From the NCBI GenBank assembly GCA_037045355.1, contig JBAOHO010000026.1:124001-188000 (forward strand): a stretch of 64,000 nucleotides of DNA, given 5' to 3'. The position numbers were made by a program, and so were the translations under genes. This stretch comes from Candidatus Nanopelagicales bacterium. GTDB lineage: Bacteria > Actinomycetota > Actinomycetes > S36-B12 > GCA-2699445. A model generated the notes under the pieces. The model ran no database searches. It was given only the letters and a program-made list of their open reading frames with translations, and was not told the origin of the DNA. Positions 11,001 to 19,530 of the stretch are shown piece by piece; within the stretch, counting starts at the first letter, position 1, and each line of letters starts with the position of its first letter.

Positions 11001-12437
11001 TCACTCCTCGATGGCGGACATGACGTGCTTGATGCGGGTGTAGTCCTCGAGTCCGTACATCGACAGGTCCTTGCCGTAGCCGGAGTGCTTGTAGCCTCCG
11101 TGCGGCATCTCCGCCACGAGGGGGATGTGAGTGTTGATCCACACGGTGCCGAAGTCCAGGGCCTTCGCCATGCGCAGCGCCCGGCCGTGGTTCTCCGTCC
11201 AGACACTCGACGCGAGTCCGTACTCGACGCCGTTGGCTTTCTCGACCGCGTCGGCCTCGTCATCGAACCGCTGCACAGTCATCACGGGACCGAAGATCTC
11301 GTTCTGAACGGCTTCGTCCTTCTGGTTCAGGTCGACGACCACTGTCGGGTCGATGTAGAAACCCCGGTCGCCGGGCCGCACGCCTCCGGCAGCGACAGTC
11401 GCGTGGGCCGGGAGACGTTCGATGAAGCCCATGACCTTCTCCATCTGGGCTTGGTTGTTCAGAGGGGGAACGAGCGCGTCCTCGTCTTCCGGGCCACCCT
11501 CGAAGGTGGTCTTGGTGTTCTTGGCCTGTTCGGCGAGGGCGGCCACGAACTCGTCATGAATTCCGCTTTGGGCCAGGACCCGCGTCGCAGCGGTGCAGTC
11601 CTGCCCGGCGTTGAAGTAGCCGGCGACGGCGAGCCACTCCGCCGCCTTGGCGGCGTCGGCGTCGTCGAAGACGACCACGGGGGCCTTTCCGCCCAACTCC
11701 AAGTGCACCCGCTTGACCGACTTCGAGGCCTCTTCGGCGACCTGCATGCCGGCTCGCACAGACCCGGTGATGGCCACCATGTCGATGCCGGCGTGGGAGA
11801 CCAAGGTCCGCCCGGTGTCCCGGTCGCCGGTGATGACGTTGAACACGCCGGGGGGCAGAATCTCAGCCTCGGTGATCAACTCGGCCAGCCGCGCTGTCGA
11901 CACGGGGGTGGTGTCCGAGGGCTTGAGGATCACGGCGTTGCCCGCTGCGATGGCAGGGATGAACTTCCAGATCGCCATCATCAGGGGGTAGTTCCAGGGA
12001 GTCACTTGCCCGATGACGCCGACCGGTTCGCGGCGGATCATGGACGTGAATCCGCTCATGTATTCACCGGCTGAGCGACCCTCGAGCACGCGCGCCGCAC
12101 CGGCGAAGAACCGAACTTGGTCGACCATCGGCGGGATTTCCTCGGCCATGGTCACGGGGATCGCCTTGCCGGTGTTCTGCGACTCGAGCCGGACCAGGTG
12201 GTCGGCGTTGCTCTCGATGAGGTCCGCGATCTTCAAGATGGCTGCTTGCCGTTCGCCGGGCGTCGTGTCCCGCCATGAGAGGTAGGCCGCGCGAGCCCCG
12301 GCAACCGCCTTGTCCACGTCTGCAGGCGTGGCGATGGGAGCACCGGCGAATACCTGTCCGGTCGTCGGGTCCACGAGTTCGAGGTCGTTGCCGTTCGCGG
12401 GAGCCACCTGGCCGTTGATGACACTGTTCACCTGCAT
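11001..12437 (-). CDS. Aminoaldehyde dehydrogenase (gamma-aminobutyraldehyde dehydrogenase-like), copy 2
   Basis: The 478-aa ALDH is the first gene of the leftward polyamine operon. It shares with copy 1 the catalytic 'GQDCTAATR', the 'PWNYPLMMAIWKF' block and the C-terminal 'EMPHGGYK-SG-GKD' signature, so the pair arose by tandem duplication. The copies differ through the N-terminal 60 residues and the substrate-channel regions, which suggests different aldehydes: 4-aminobutanal from putrescine and 3-aminopropanal from spermidine is one possibility. Transcription probably starts in the divergent gap at 12438-12611. Confidence 0.87.
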   Translation of the reverse strand: MQVNSVINGQVAPANGNDLELVDPTTGQVFAGAPIATPADVDKAVAGARAAYLSWRDTTPGERQAAILKIADLIESNADHLVRLESQNTGKAIPVTMAEEIPPMVDQVRFFAGAARVLEGRSAGEYMSGFTSMIRREPVGVIGQVTPWNYPLMMAIWKFIPAIAAGNAVILKPSDTTPVSTARLAELITEAEILPPGVFNVITGDRDTGRTLVSHAGIDMVAITGSVRAGMQVAEEASKSVKRVHLELGGKAPVVVFDDADAAKAAEWLAVAGYFNAGQDCTAATRVLAQSGIHDEFVAALAEQAKNTKTTFEGGPEDEDALVPPLNNQAQMEKVMGFIERLPAHATVAAGGVRPGDRGFYIDPTVVVDLNQKDEAVQNEIFGPVMTVQRFDDEADAVEKANGVEYGLASSVWTENHGRALRMAKALDFGTVWINTHIPLVAEMPHGGYKHSGYGKDLSMYGLEDYTRIKHVMSAIEE

Positions 12438-12497
12438 TGATGCTCTCCTGCTTCATTCGCGGTCGGTCTCAGGGCGCGAGGCGAGTCACGTCGATGA

Positions 12498-12511
12498 GTG
12501 ATCCACGTCAC
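12498..12511. promoter_or_regulatory. Candidate Crp-type site between the polyamine operon and lrp
   Basis: GTGATCCACGTCAC fits the Streptomyces-type Crp consensus GTG-N6-GNCAC. A motif with seven fixed bases will occur several times by chance in 64 kb, so the call rests mainly on its place in a divergent promoter region. Confidence 0.3.
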
Positions 12512-12518
12512 CCTAAGT

Positions 12519-12575
12519 GCGTAGCGGCATCCTACGGTATTAGTGAAAGAGATTGCCATCCCGCTACGGAATACG
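12519..12575. promoter_or_regulatory. lrp operator: Inverted-repeat regulatory region, candidate Lrp operator
   Basis: GTAGCGG (12521-12527) and its perfect reverse complement CCGCTAC (12561-12567) have their starts 40 bp apart, close to four helical turns. CTACGGTATTA (12532) and CTACGGAATAC (12564) form an overlapping direct pair. The region is directly upstream of the Lrp-family gene and faces the polyamine operon, so autoregulation plus control of the operon is a reasonable inference. Confidence 0.45.
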
Positions 12576-12611
12576 TTGCGAAGACCCCGCTCAGTAGTCC
12601 AGACTCGGCAA

Positions 12612-13073
12612 ATGGCTCAAACTTCGCCCGTCCAGTTGGACGACGTGAACCGGGCGATCGTCAAACTGCTGCAAGAGGACGGTCGGCGTTCGTACGCCGA
12701 CATCGCCAAGCAAGTCAGTCGTTCCGAGGCAAGTGTGCGGCAACGCGTCGCGCGACTGATGCGCGCCGGAGTCATCCAGATCGTGGCCGTGACCGACCAA
12801 CTGCAGATGGGTTACGCCCGAGCTGCCATGATCGCGATCCGGGTGGATGGCGACGTCGAGGCGGCGGCACAGTTGATCGCCGCGATCGACGAGGTCGATT
12901 ACCTCGTCGCCACCGCCGGCGGCGTGGACCTCTTCGCGGAAGTCGTTGCCGTCGACGATCAGAATCTGTACGAGGTCATGGCGCGCATCCGGGCAGTCCC
13001 CGGGGTACGGCATGCCGAAGGTTACGTCTATTTCAAACTGCACAAGCAGACCTATCAATGGGGAGCGCGATGA
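12612..13073 (+). CDS. Lrp/AsnC-family transcriptional regulator
   Basis: This 153-aa protein has an N-terminal AsnC helix-turn-helix (residues about 8-55, 'DDVNRAIVKLLQEDGRRSYADIAK') and a C-terminal RAM/Lrp ligand-binding domain ('GDVEAAAQLIAAIDEVDYLVATAGGVDLFAEVVA'). The ATG at 12612 gives the normal family length; a longer GTG-started frame from 12543 runs through the likely operator and is less likely. It is transcribed away from the polyamine operon and overlaps the aminotransferase by ATGA. It probably senses an amino acid or polyamine metabolite and controls both transcription units. Confidence 0.9.
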   Translation: MAQTSPVQLDDVNRAIVKLLQEDGRRSYADIAKQVSRSEASVRQRVARLMRAGVIQIVAVTDQLQMGYARAAMIAIRVDGDVEAAAQLIAAIDEVDYLVATAGGVDLFAEVVAVDDQNLYEVMARIRAVPGVRHAEGYVYFKLHKQTYQWGAR

Positions 13074-14467
13074 CCAGCACGCCGCAATATGTGACCGAAT
13101 CCGGATCTGATCCGCTCGCCGAAACCGCTCGCGACCACCTGTGGATGCACTTCACCCGGCACTCGACCTACGAGCAGGGTGGACATGTGCCGGTGATCGT
13201 CAAGGGCGACGGTGCCTACGTGTGGGACGACCAAGGTCGCAGGTATCTCGACGGTCTCGCGGGTCTGTTCACGGTGCAGATGGGGCATGGCCGTACCGAG
13301 TTGGCTGAGGCAGCGGCGGCCCAGGCGAAGGAGTTGGCGTTCTTCCCGATCTGGTCCTACGCCCACCCGCAGGCCATCATGCTGGCCGAGCGACTCGCAG
13401 ACATGGCTCCCGGGGACCTCAATCGCGTCTTCTTCACTTCGGGTGGGGGCGAAGCAGTCGAGACCGCCTGGAAGCTCGCCAAGCAGTACTTCCGCCTGAC
13501 CGGCAAACCGCAGAAGTACAAGGTCATCAGTCGCAACGTGGCCTATCACGGCACTCCCCAGGGGGCTCTGTCGATCACCGGCATCCCGGCCGCGAAGGAG
13601 GCCTTCGAGCCGCTCGTGCCCGGCACCCACAAAGTGCCCAACACCAACTTCTACCGGGCAGCCGAATACGGCGACGACATCGAGGCATTCGGACGCTACG
13701 CGGCCGACCGCATCGCCGAGGTGATCGAGATGGAGGGGGCCGACACAGTGGCGGCGGTCTTCATCGAGCCGGTCCAGAACTCCGGAGGCTGCTTCCCACC
13801 GCCGCCCGGATACCTGCAGCGGGTCCGCGAGATCTGCGACCGGTACGACGTTCTGTTCGTGGCCGACGAGACCATCACGGCGTACGGACGCATCGGTGAC
13901 ATCTACGCCACCAAGCGATTCGGGGTGGTGCCGGACATCATCACCTCGGCCAAGGGGCTCACCAGCGGGTACTCGCCGTTGGGCGCGATGGTCGCGAGCG
14001 AGCGATTGTTCGAGCCCTTCAAACACGGCCAGAACTCGTTCCTGCACGGCTACACGTTCGGTGGGCACCCCGTGTCCGCGGCGGTCGCCATGGCGAACCT
14101 CGACCTGTTCGAGAAGGAAGGGATCTTCGAGCACGTTCAGACGAACGAAGTGAACTTCAAGGCCGCGCTCGATCGGTTGAACGATCTGCCCATCGTCGGT
14201 GACGTCCGCGGCGCGGGTTACTTCTACGGGATCGAGTTGGTGAAGGACAAGACGACCAAGGAGACCTTCAACGAGGACGAGGCCGAACGGCTGCTGCGCG
14301 GCTTCTTGTCCAAGGCCTTGTTCGATGCAGGTCTGTATTGCCGCGCCGACGATCGCGGCGACCCGGTCATCCAGCTGGCCCCGCCGCTGATCATCGGTCA
14401 AAAGGAGTTCGACGAGATCGAGGGGATCTTGCGCTCAGTGCTCACCGAAGCATGGAACATCCTCTGA
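13070..14467 (+). CDS. Class III PLP aminotransferase (putrescine/diamine--pyruvate type)
   Basis: The start is ATG at 13070, five bases after GGGGAG and overlapping the lrp stop by 4 bp. The frame is open far upstream, but only as a shadow of lrp. The 465-aa fold-type I aminotransferase shows 'FFTSGGGEAVETAWKLA', 'AVFIEPVQNSGGCFPPP', 'DETITAYGR' and the PLP lysine in 'SAKGLTSGYSPLGA'. It resembles SpuC-type omega-aminotransferases, which move the amino group of putrescine (or beta-alanine/GABA) to pyruvate. With the FAD oxidase it gives two routes from polyamines to aminoaldehydes. Confidence 0.88.
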   Translation: MTSTPQYVTESGSDPLAETARDHLWMHFTRHSTYEQGGHVPVIVKGDGAYVWDDQGRRYLDGLAGLFTVQMGHGRTELAEAAAAQAKELAFFPIWSYAHPQAIMLAERLADMAPGDLNRVFFTSGGGEAVETAWKLAKQYFRLTGKPQKYKVISRNVAYHGTPQGALSITGIPAAKEAFEPLVPGTHKVPNTNFYRAAEYGDDIEAFGRYAADRIAEVIEMEGADTVAAVFIEPVQNSGGCFPPPPGYLQRVREICDRYDVLFVADETITAYGRIGDIYATKRFGVVPDIITSAKGLTSGYSPLGAMVASERLFEPFKHGQNSFLHGYTFGGHPVSAAVAMANLDLFEKEGIFEHVQTNEVNFKAALDRLNDLPIVGDVRGAGYFYGIELVKDKTTKETFNEDEAERLLRGFLSKALFDAGLYCRADDRGDPVIQLAPPLIIGQKEFDEIEGILRSVLTEAWNIL

Positions 14468-14488
14468 CTTCGCAGATCTGACCTCCGA

Positions 14489-14521
14489 CCGGGCCCCCGG
14501 CCGGACCCCGCCCGACGGGCG
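14489..14521. terminator. GC-rich hairpins between convergent genes
   Basis: CCGG-GCCC-CCGG (14489-14500) is followed by CGCCC-GAC-GGGCG (14509-14521), in the 56-bp gap between the convergent aminotransferase and TSUP genes. Neither has a U-tract, which is common for actinobacterial terminators. Confidence 0.4.
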
Positions 14522-14523
14522 CC

Positions 14524-15276
14524 TCAGAGGTTGAATGCAGCCTGCATCAGGGCCACGGCTGCCGTGATCACCAGCATCACCAGCACGATCAGGCGGAATC
14601 GGACCGGATCGAGTCGGTGGAAGACTCGATTGCCCACCACCCATCCGGCCAGCAGCATCGGCACCGAGATGGCAGCGGCGATCAGCGCCTCCCCCGCGAC
14701 CTGACCGCCGGCCACCAGCAGGGCGACCGCGGCCAGCCCCTGAGCCAGGAAGACGGTGGACAAAGTCCCTCGGAAGGGCCGGGGGGGCATCCCCATGGCC
14801 TGAAACGACACGACCAGCGGTGGTCCGTTCATCCCGGTGCTGGTCAGCAGGGCTCCGCTCGTCACACCCACCCCGACCTCGGTCGCGCGGCTGGTACGCA
14901 GCGTTGCCCCGGAGGCAACCAGAGCGGTGGAGATCAGCAGAACGACTGCGATCACCGCTGTCAGCAGCCGGGCTGGGACTTGGGTCAGTACCCACAGTCC
15001 CAGTGGCATTCCGACGATTCCGGAGAGCGTGAACACCACCACTTCACGCCATCGCACGTACTCCCAGTCGTCGCGGATCACGGCTGCGCTGATCATGAGG
15101 CTCGCCACGGTGGTCGCGACGACGGCGGGGACTGGCTCCACCACCAACGCCAACAGCGGCACGGCAACGAGTGCGAATCCAAATCCGGTGACGGTCTGGA
15201 TGACGGTGGCGAGGAGGAAGATCAGGGCCACACCGAGTAGTTCCGGGCCGGCCACGCCGTCATCATTCCACGACAT
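14524..15276 (-). CDS. TSUP (TauE/SafE) family membrane transporter
   Basis: The ATG at 15276 (MSWNDDG) gives a 250-aa protein with seven to eight hydrophobic segments and the TSUP-like N-terminal block 'LLATVIQTVTGFGFALVAVPLLALV'. TauE/SafE proteins export or import sulfonates, sulfite or related organic anions. No sulfur-metabolism gene is adjacent, so the substrate is unknown. A longer frame runs upstream to 15471, but it is antisense to the DUF4177 gene and is rejected. Confidence 0.85.
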   Translation of the reverse strand: MSWNDDGVAGPELLGVALIFLLATVIQTVTGFGFALVAVPLLALVVEPVPAVVATTVASLMISAAVIRDDWEYVRWREVVVFTLSGIVGMPLGLWVLTQVPARLLTAVIAVVLLISTALVASGATLRTSRATEVGVGVTSGALLTSTGMNGPPLVVSFQAMGMPPRPFRGTLSTVFLAQGLAAVALLVAGGQVAGEALIAAAISVPMLLAGWVVGNRVFHRLDPVRFRLIVLVMLVITAAVALMQAAFNL

Positions 15277-15318
15277 CACTGACGAGCCGCCCGGCGTCAT
15301 CGGCACTACAGTCGGTCC

Positions 15319-15474
15319 ATGACCAAGTGGGAGTACGCGACAGCACCGGTTCTGATCCATGCCACCCAGCAGATCCTCAACAACTGGGGACTGGACGGGT
15401 GGGAACTCGTTCAGATAGTCCCCGGCCCCAACCCGGAGAACGTGGTGGCCTACTTCAAGCGGCCGGTCCAATGA
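15319..15474 (+). CDS. Small DUF4177 protein
   Basis: This is a 51-aa protein (MTKWEYATAPVL... ending YFKRPVQ) containing the typical 'LNNWGLDGWELVQI' core of DUF4177. The ATG at 15319 is set by length and by the ATGA overlap of its stop with the RidA start at 15471. The same pair of small protein plus RidA occurs in mycobacteria (Rv3678A/Rv3678c) and in Streptomyces. Function is unknown. The tight coupling suggests co-expression with RidA. Confidence 0.85.
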   Translation: MTKWEYATAPVLIHATQQILNNWGLDGWELVQIVPGPNPENVVAYFKRPVQ

Positions 15475-15935
15475 GCCGCGTCGAGGAGCGAATGGCCGAA
15501 CTCGGCATCGAACTCCCGCCGGCGCCGAAGGCGCTCGCCGCCTACGTACCGGCAGTTGTGACCGCCGACTGGGTGTACACCGCCGGACAACTCCCGTTGC
15601 GTGGCGGTGAACCGATCGCCACAGGACTGGTGGGCGGGGATGTCTCGGCCGAGATCGCTGCGGACTGTGCCCGCCAGTGCGCGCTCAACGCGTTGGCCGC
15701 CATCAAGGGCGCTGTGGAGGATCTCGATCGAGTCGAACGCATCGTGAAGGTCACCGGATTCGTGGCCAGCGCCCCGGGATTCTCGGGCCAGCCGTTGGTG
15801 CTCAACGGAGCAAGTGAACTGCTGGCCACCGCAATGGGTGACAGGGGTGTGCACGCTCGATCGGCCGTCGGAGTGGCCGTGCTCCCGCTGAATGTACCGG
15901 TCGAGGTCGAGGTCATCGCACGATTGCGTGGGTGA
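15471..15935 (+). CDS. RidA-family (YjgF/Rv3678c-like) protein
   Basis: This 154-aa protein starts MSRVEERMAEL and overlaps DUF4177 by 4 bp. It carries the YjgF/YER057c/UK114 fold pattern ('VYTAGQLPLRGGEPIATG', 'CALNALAAIKGAVEDLDRVERIVKVTGFV', 'ARSAVGVAVLPLNVPVEVEVIARL'). RidA enzymes hydrolyse reactive imines/enamines produced by PLP enzymes. The Arg of the archetypal RidA deaminase site is not obvious here, so it may belong to an Rid subfamily of unproven activity. It overlaps the NUDIX gene by GTGA. Confidence 0.85.
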   Translation: MSRVEERMAELGIELPPAPKALAAYVPAVVTADWVYTAGQLPLRGGEPIATGLVGGDVSAEIAADCARQCALNALAAIKGAVEDLDRVERIVKVTGFVASAPGFSGQPLVLNGASELLATAMGDRGVHARSAVGVAVLPLNVPVEVEVIARLRG

Positions 15936-16783
15936 CCATGCACGTAGAGCGGCCGAGTGTGACGATCCCGGAGGAACTCACCCGTCGGGCCCGACTTGTC
16001 GCCACTGGGGCAGACGAGTGGCGGATCCCGCCCGCGGCTGACGCCGCCACGGTCATCCTTCTGCGCGAACAGGGGTCTCGGCTCGAGGTGTTCCTGCAGC
16101 GCCGCGTCGGCCGTATGAAATTCGCCCCGGGGATGTACGTGTTCCCCGGGGGGAGAGTGGAGGAGTCGGACGTGTGGATTCCCTGGCGCGGCCCAGTGGA
16201 CGAACCGTTCCCGATCGCCGACGGTGCTGGGGTCACGGCAACCTACCGTGCGCTCACAGCCGCCGGAGCCAGAGAGACCTGGGAGGAGGCGGGCACGATA
16301 CTTGCCAGCACGGGCGACGCTGGACGCGAAATGCCGGTCAGGGACCGCCCCGACTCCGCCGACGCGGACTTCGAGGAATGGTTGTTGGCGAACGGTTACC
16401 AGGTGGTCGGCGAGACTCTGCCGGCTTGGACCCACTGGATCACACCAGAGGTGGAGTCGCGCCGATTCGATACGAGGTTCCTGGTGGCCCGGTTGCCGGA
16501 CGGTCAGGATGCCGTGGATCGCGGCATGGAGTCCGACCACTCATCCTGGTTCACGCCTGGTGAGGCTTTGGACCGGATGCGGTCCGGCGTCATGCCCATG
16601 TTGCCGCCCACGTCCGACGCGTTGGCGCAGCTCGCGGACTTCGACACGGTGGCGTCGGTGCTGGCCGAAGCCGCTCAACGCCGACCGCGTCCGTGGCTGC
16701 CCCGCCCGGTGTTGACGGGCCGCGATCGGATCGACTGGGTTCTCGTCGACGCGTACACCGATGCACCCGTCGGAACGGCATGA
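15932..16783 (+). CDS. NUDIX hydrolase (long NUDT19-like type)
   Basis: This 283-aa protein starts at GTG 15932 (overlapping the RidA stop) or ATG 15938. A NUDIX domain is present with an insertion in its signature: 'MYVFPGGRVEESD' begins the box and 'ARETWEEAG' carries the REUXEE glutamates. The C-terminal part 'WITPEVESRRFDTRFLVARLP' is typical of NUDT19-like acyl-CoA/CoA diphosphatases. The substrate is inferred only. The operon DUF4177-ridA-nudix-MBL is held together by 4-bp overlaps. Confidence 0.83.
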   Translation: MTMHVERPSVTIPEELTRRARLVATGADEWRIPPAADAATVILLREQGSRLEVFLQRRVGRMKFAPGMYVFPGGRVEESDVWIPWRGPVDEPFPIADGAGVTATYRALTAAGARETWEEAGTILASTGDAGREMPVRDRPDSADADFEEWLLANGYQVVGETLPAWTHWITPEVESRRFDTRFLVARLPDGQDAVDRGMESDHSSWFTPGEALDRMRSGVMPMLPPTSDALAQLADFDTVASVLAEAAQRRPRPWLPRPVLTGRDRIDWVLVDAYTDAPVGTA

Positions 16784-17616
16784 CTCGCGGTCCGGCTGTC
16801 ATCGGCTCGTTGGACCCCTGGGAGTCGGGGCAGGTGCTTGCGACCGCCGAGTGTGTGCTGGCTCCCAATGCCTCGCCCATGACTCTGGACGGCACCAACA
16901 CGTGGGTCCTCGGGGCCTCCGGATCTCCCGCGGTGATCATCGATCCTGGGCCGGCCGACGAACGACACCTGAACGCTGTCATCGGGGTCCTTGACCGTCG
17001 CGAGCAGAGACCCGCGCACATCTTGTTGACGCATGGCCATGCCGATCACTCCGAGGGCGCCCGTATGTTCGCCGAACGACTGCGGGTCGGTGTGCGCGCG
17101 TTGGACCCCCACCATCAGTTGGGGTCCGAGGGCTTGAGTGGGGGGCAGGTCATCTCGATCCCTGACCTCGAACTGAACGTGGTGGCCACGCCCGGGCACA
17201 GCTCTGATTCGTTGAGTTTCCACCTGGTGGCCGAACGGGCAGTGCTCACCGGTGACACCCTGCTCGGCCGCGGCACGACAGTGGTCGCTTGGCCCGATGG
17301 CTCTCTGGCCGCCTACCTGTCTTCGCTCGCCACACTGCGGATGCTGACCGAGACCCACGACCTCGGTCATGTGCTCCCGGGACACGGACCCGCACTGCGG
17401 GACCCCGCTCGCGTGATCGGTGACTATCAGCAGCATCGAGAAGAGCGACTCGACCAGGTGCGTGCGGCCATCGAGGCCGGTGCGGCGTCGGTCGCCGATG
17501 TCGTGGCCATGGTGTACGAACCTCTTCCCCCCGGCGTCTACCCGGCGGCGTATGCGAGCGCGGCGGCGCAGTGGGAGTACCTGACCGACCGTTCACCCCA
17601 ACACCCCGCAATGTGA
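16780..17616 (+). CDS. MBL-fold metallo-hydrolase (LACTB2/Rv3677c-like)
   Basis: The ATG at 16780 overlaps the NUDIX stop; a longer upstream frame is a shadow. The 278-aa protein has the metal motif HGHADH in 'LLTHGHADHSEGARMF', then 'VVATPGHSSDSLSFH', 'AVLTGDTLLG' and 'HVLPGHGPAL', the ordered motifs of the metallo-beta-lactamase superfamily. A C-terminal winged-helix-like tail resembles LACTB2 proteins, several of which are nucleases. The native substrate is unknown. It ends inside a hairpin shared with the convergent methyltransferase. Confidence 0.87.
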   Translation: MTRGPAVIGSLDPWESGQVLATAECVLAPNASPMTLDGTNTWVLGASGSPAVIIDPGPADERHLNAVIGVLDRREQRPAHILLTHGHADHSEGARMFAERLRVGVRALDPHHQLGSEGLSGGQVISIPDLELNVVATPGHSSDSLSFHLVAERAVLTGDTLLGRGTTVVAWPDGSLAAYLSSLATLRMLTETHDLGHVLPGHGPALRDPARVIGDYQQHREERLDQVRAAIEAGAASVADVVAMVYEPLPPGVYPAAYASAAAQWEYLTDRSPQHPAM

Positions 17617-17657
17617 CACTCCACCGTGTTACCGCTCGGTTCGACCGATGAGTGTCA
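17614..17657. terminator. Bidirectional hairpin holding both stop codons of convergent genes
   Basis: TGACACTC (17614-17621) pairs with GAGTGTCA (17650-17657), and an inner TCGGT-TCG-ACCGA (17636-17648) extends the fold. The first arm contains the MBL gene's TGA, and the second contains the methyltransferase's TGA on the other strand. A shared terminator is likely. Confidence 0.6.
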
Positions 17658-18440
17658 GGCATCCTCCGGGCGGCGCGCGATTACGCGAAGCCGCACGTAG
17701 TCCGCGTACCAGCGGTCCGTGGTCGCGTCGTGGAGAACTGGTGCCAGCAGTCCGCAAGTGTCGGATATGACGGTTCGCTGGACCTCGGCAGGGACATCGA
17801 GGGAATCCAGGAATCCTTGGCGGAACGTACGCAGCCAGTCCGCCATGTCCCCCGGAAGTAGCGTCTGGCGCGGGACGAGTTCCGCGTCGATGTCGATGAA
17901 GCCGGCCCCGGCGAGGACGCCGTGGTACTGCTCGACCGTGGGGTAGTACTGGCCGGGATCCGCGCCGTCGAATCCGTGGCCGGCCAGGCTGGCCGTCAAC
18001 GCGGTACGGATGGCCGCGATGTTGCCGAACCCGCCGAACTCGGCCGCCAGGCGACCGCCCGGACGCAAGGCGATGAACATCGCCCGGGCCACCGCGTTCG
18101 GGTGCAACATCCAGTGCAGCGCGGCGTTGGAGAACACGGCGTCGAACTCGCCGGCAAACTCCATGTTCTGCGCGTCACCAACACGCGCGTCGATCCCGGC
18201 CGCACCAGCGACGGCGACGAGTTCGGGTGACGAGTCGATGCCCGTCACCTGTGCCCCCATGGCGACGATCCGTTGGGTCAGGGCCCCGTCCCCACATCCC
18301 ACGTCGAGAATCCGTTCGCCGGGACGGGGATCCAGCAGGCGCAGGATCACGTCACCGTGGGCGCTGACGAACCGCCCGTGACTGGCGTAGTCGTCGGCGC
18401 GCCACCGGCTGGTGGGGTTGATGTCGCGGGGGATGGGCAC
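17655..18440 (-). CDS. SAM-dependent methyltransferase (trans-aconitate methyltransferase-like)
   Basis: This 261-aa class I methyltransferase has motif I 'ILDVGCGDGALT' (about residues 44-55), 'VTGIDSSPELVA', 'FDAVFSNAALHWM' and 'LRPGGRLAAEFGG'. The 'SNAALHW' block is shared with trans-aconitate 2-methyltransferases (Tam). The natural substrate is not proven by sequence. It sits 3 bp after crp on the same strand, so the two are probably co-transcribed. Confidence 0.85.
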   Translation of the reverse strand: MPIPRDINPTSRWRADDYASHGRFVSAHGDVILRLLDPRPGERILDVGCGDGALTQRIVAMGAQVTGIDSSPELVAVAGAAGIDARVGDAQNMEFAGEFDAVFSNAALHWMLHPNAVARAMFIALRPGGRLAAEFGGFGNIAAIRTALTASLAGHGFDGADPGQYYPTVEQYHGVLAGAGFIDIDAELVPRQTLLPGDMADWLRTFRQGFLDSLDVPAEVQRTVISDTCGLLAPVLHDATTDRWYADYVRLRVIARRPEDA

Positions 18441-18443
18441 CGC

Positions 18444-19118
18444 TCAGCGGGACCGGCGCTGCAGCCGCTCCAGGTCGATGAGGATCACCGACCGGGACTC
18501 CAGGCGGATCCATCCGCGGGACGCGAAGTCGGCCAAGGCCTTATTGACGGTCTCACGAGAGGCACCCACCAACTGGGCGAGTTCCTCCTGAGTCATGTCG
18601 TGGGTGACGCTGACACCACCCTCGACCGGGACTCCGAACCGTTCCCCGAGGTCCAACAGCGCCTTGGCGACCCGACCGGGAACATCGGAGAAGACGAGGT
18701 CCGACATGGCTTCGTTGGTGCGGCGCAACCGTCGCGCCAGTGCGGTCAGCAGTGCCTCGGCCACCTCGGGGCGCCCCGAAAGCCACGGACGAAGGGCGTC
18801 ATGGCCCACTTCTCGCGCGACCACGTCGGTCAGCGCAGTAGCCGTCGCGGCTCGGGGACCGGGGTCGAACAGGGACAGTTCACCGATCATCTCGCCGGGG
18901 CCGATGACGGCCAAGAGGGCGTCGCGGCCGTCCGCCGAAGCGGTGCCGAGTTTGATCTTGCCCTCTTCGATCACGTAGAGACGATCGCCCGGGTCGCCCT
19001 CGCGAAACAGGATCCCGCCCTTGGCGAGCCGGACCACGTTCGTGGCCGCGCGCAGCGCAGCCGCCGCCTCCGGGTCGAGTGCCGCGAACAGGGGTGCCTG
19101 CATGAGCACGTCATCCAC
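18444..19118 (-). CDS. crp: Crp/Fnr-family global regulator (actinobacterial Crp)
   Basis: With GTG at 19118 (VDDVLMQAPLF) the protein is 224 aa, as in Streptomyces Crp; AAAGG lies about 10 bases upstream. ATG 19136 is possible. The frame stays open further upstream through repeat DNA and gives an implausible Arg/Lys/Cys-rich tail. Domains: cyclic-nucleotide-binding beta-roll (about 10-120) with the phosphate-binding cassette 'GELSLFDPGPRAATA', a long dimer helix, and a C-terminal HTH 'TQEELAQLVGASRETVNKALADF'. It is predicted to bind cAMP and sites of the type GTG-N6-GNCAC. Its upstream region carries three tandem-repeat arrays. Confidence 0.92.
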   Translation of the reverse strand: MDDVLMQAPLFAALDPEAAAALRAATNVVRLAKGGILFREGDPGDRLYVIEEGKIKLGTASADGRDALLAVIGPGEMIGELSLFDPGPRAATATALTDVVAREVGHDALRPWLSGRPEVAEALLTALARRLRRTNEAMSDLVFSDVPGRVAKALLDLGERFGVPVEGGVSVTHDMTQEELAQLVGASRETVNKALADFASRGWIRLESRSVILIDLERLQRRSR

Positions 19119-19149
19119 GTGTTCCACACCTTTCATCTGGCACTTCGTG

Positions 19150-19243
19150 CGCCACTTCCTCCGGCACCTCGGGCGCCACTTCCTCCGGCACCTCGGGCGC
19201 CACTTCCTCCGGCACCTCGGGCGCCACCGTCCGGCACCTCGCG
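19150..19243. repeat. 24-bp tandem repeat, 3 full copies plus a degenerate fourth
   Basis: Units begin at 19150, 19174 and 19198 with CGCCACTTCCTCCGGCACCT and end in CGGG; they are identical across 72 bp. A partial copy starts at 19222. The array begins only about 30 bp upstream of the crp start codon, so it would lie in the leader or promoter of crp. Confidence 0.9.
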
Positions 19244-19326
19244 CACCACTTCGGCAGGCACCTAGTCCAGCGCGCTTCGTCCGCCACCGCACTCGTCTCC
19301 GGGCACCACACCTTCGGTGCTCCGGC

Positions 19327-19386
19327 CCGACCTTCGGGGGTTCGGGCCCGACTTTCGGGATTTCGTCCCGACTTTCGGGATTTCGA
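19327..19386. repeat. 20-bp tandem repeat, 3 copies, each an inverted repeat
   Basis: Copies start at 19327, 19347 and 19367 (CCCGACTTTCGGGATTTCGT and variants). Each carries CCCGA-N3-TCGGG, able to form a short hairpin. A weaker related copy (CACCACACCTTCGGTG) precedes them near 19304. Confidence 0.85.
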
Positions 19387-19530
19387 GACGGTCACCGGGC
19401 ACTGCGCCAGGGTCGTCGCCACCGGTGCCAAGTGTGGCGCAGATCGCATGCCTATGCAGGGCACAACCGGGGCAAAGTGCCCATCTGAGCCCAATAGCCT
19501 ACGGATTCAGTAGGTTTCGTCCCACTTCTT

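Noticed and set aside
13055..14401. 448-codon minus-strand open frame
   Set aside because: Antisense shadow of the aminotransferase.
19119..19292. N-terminal extension of Crp through the 24-bp repeats
   Set aside because: Gives an Arg/Lys/Cys-rich repeat tail unknown in Crp proteins; GTG 19118 gives the family length.
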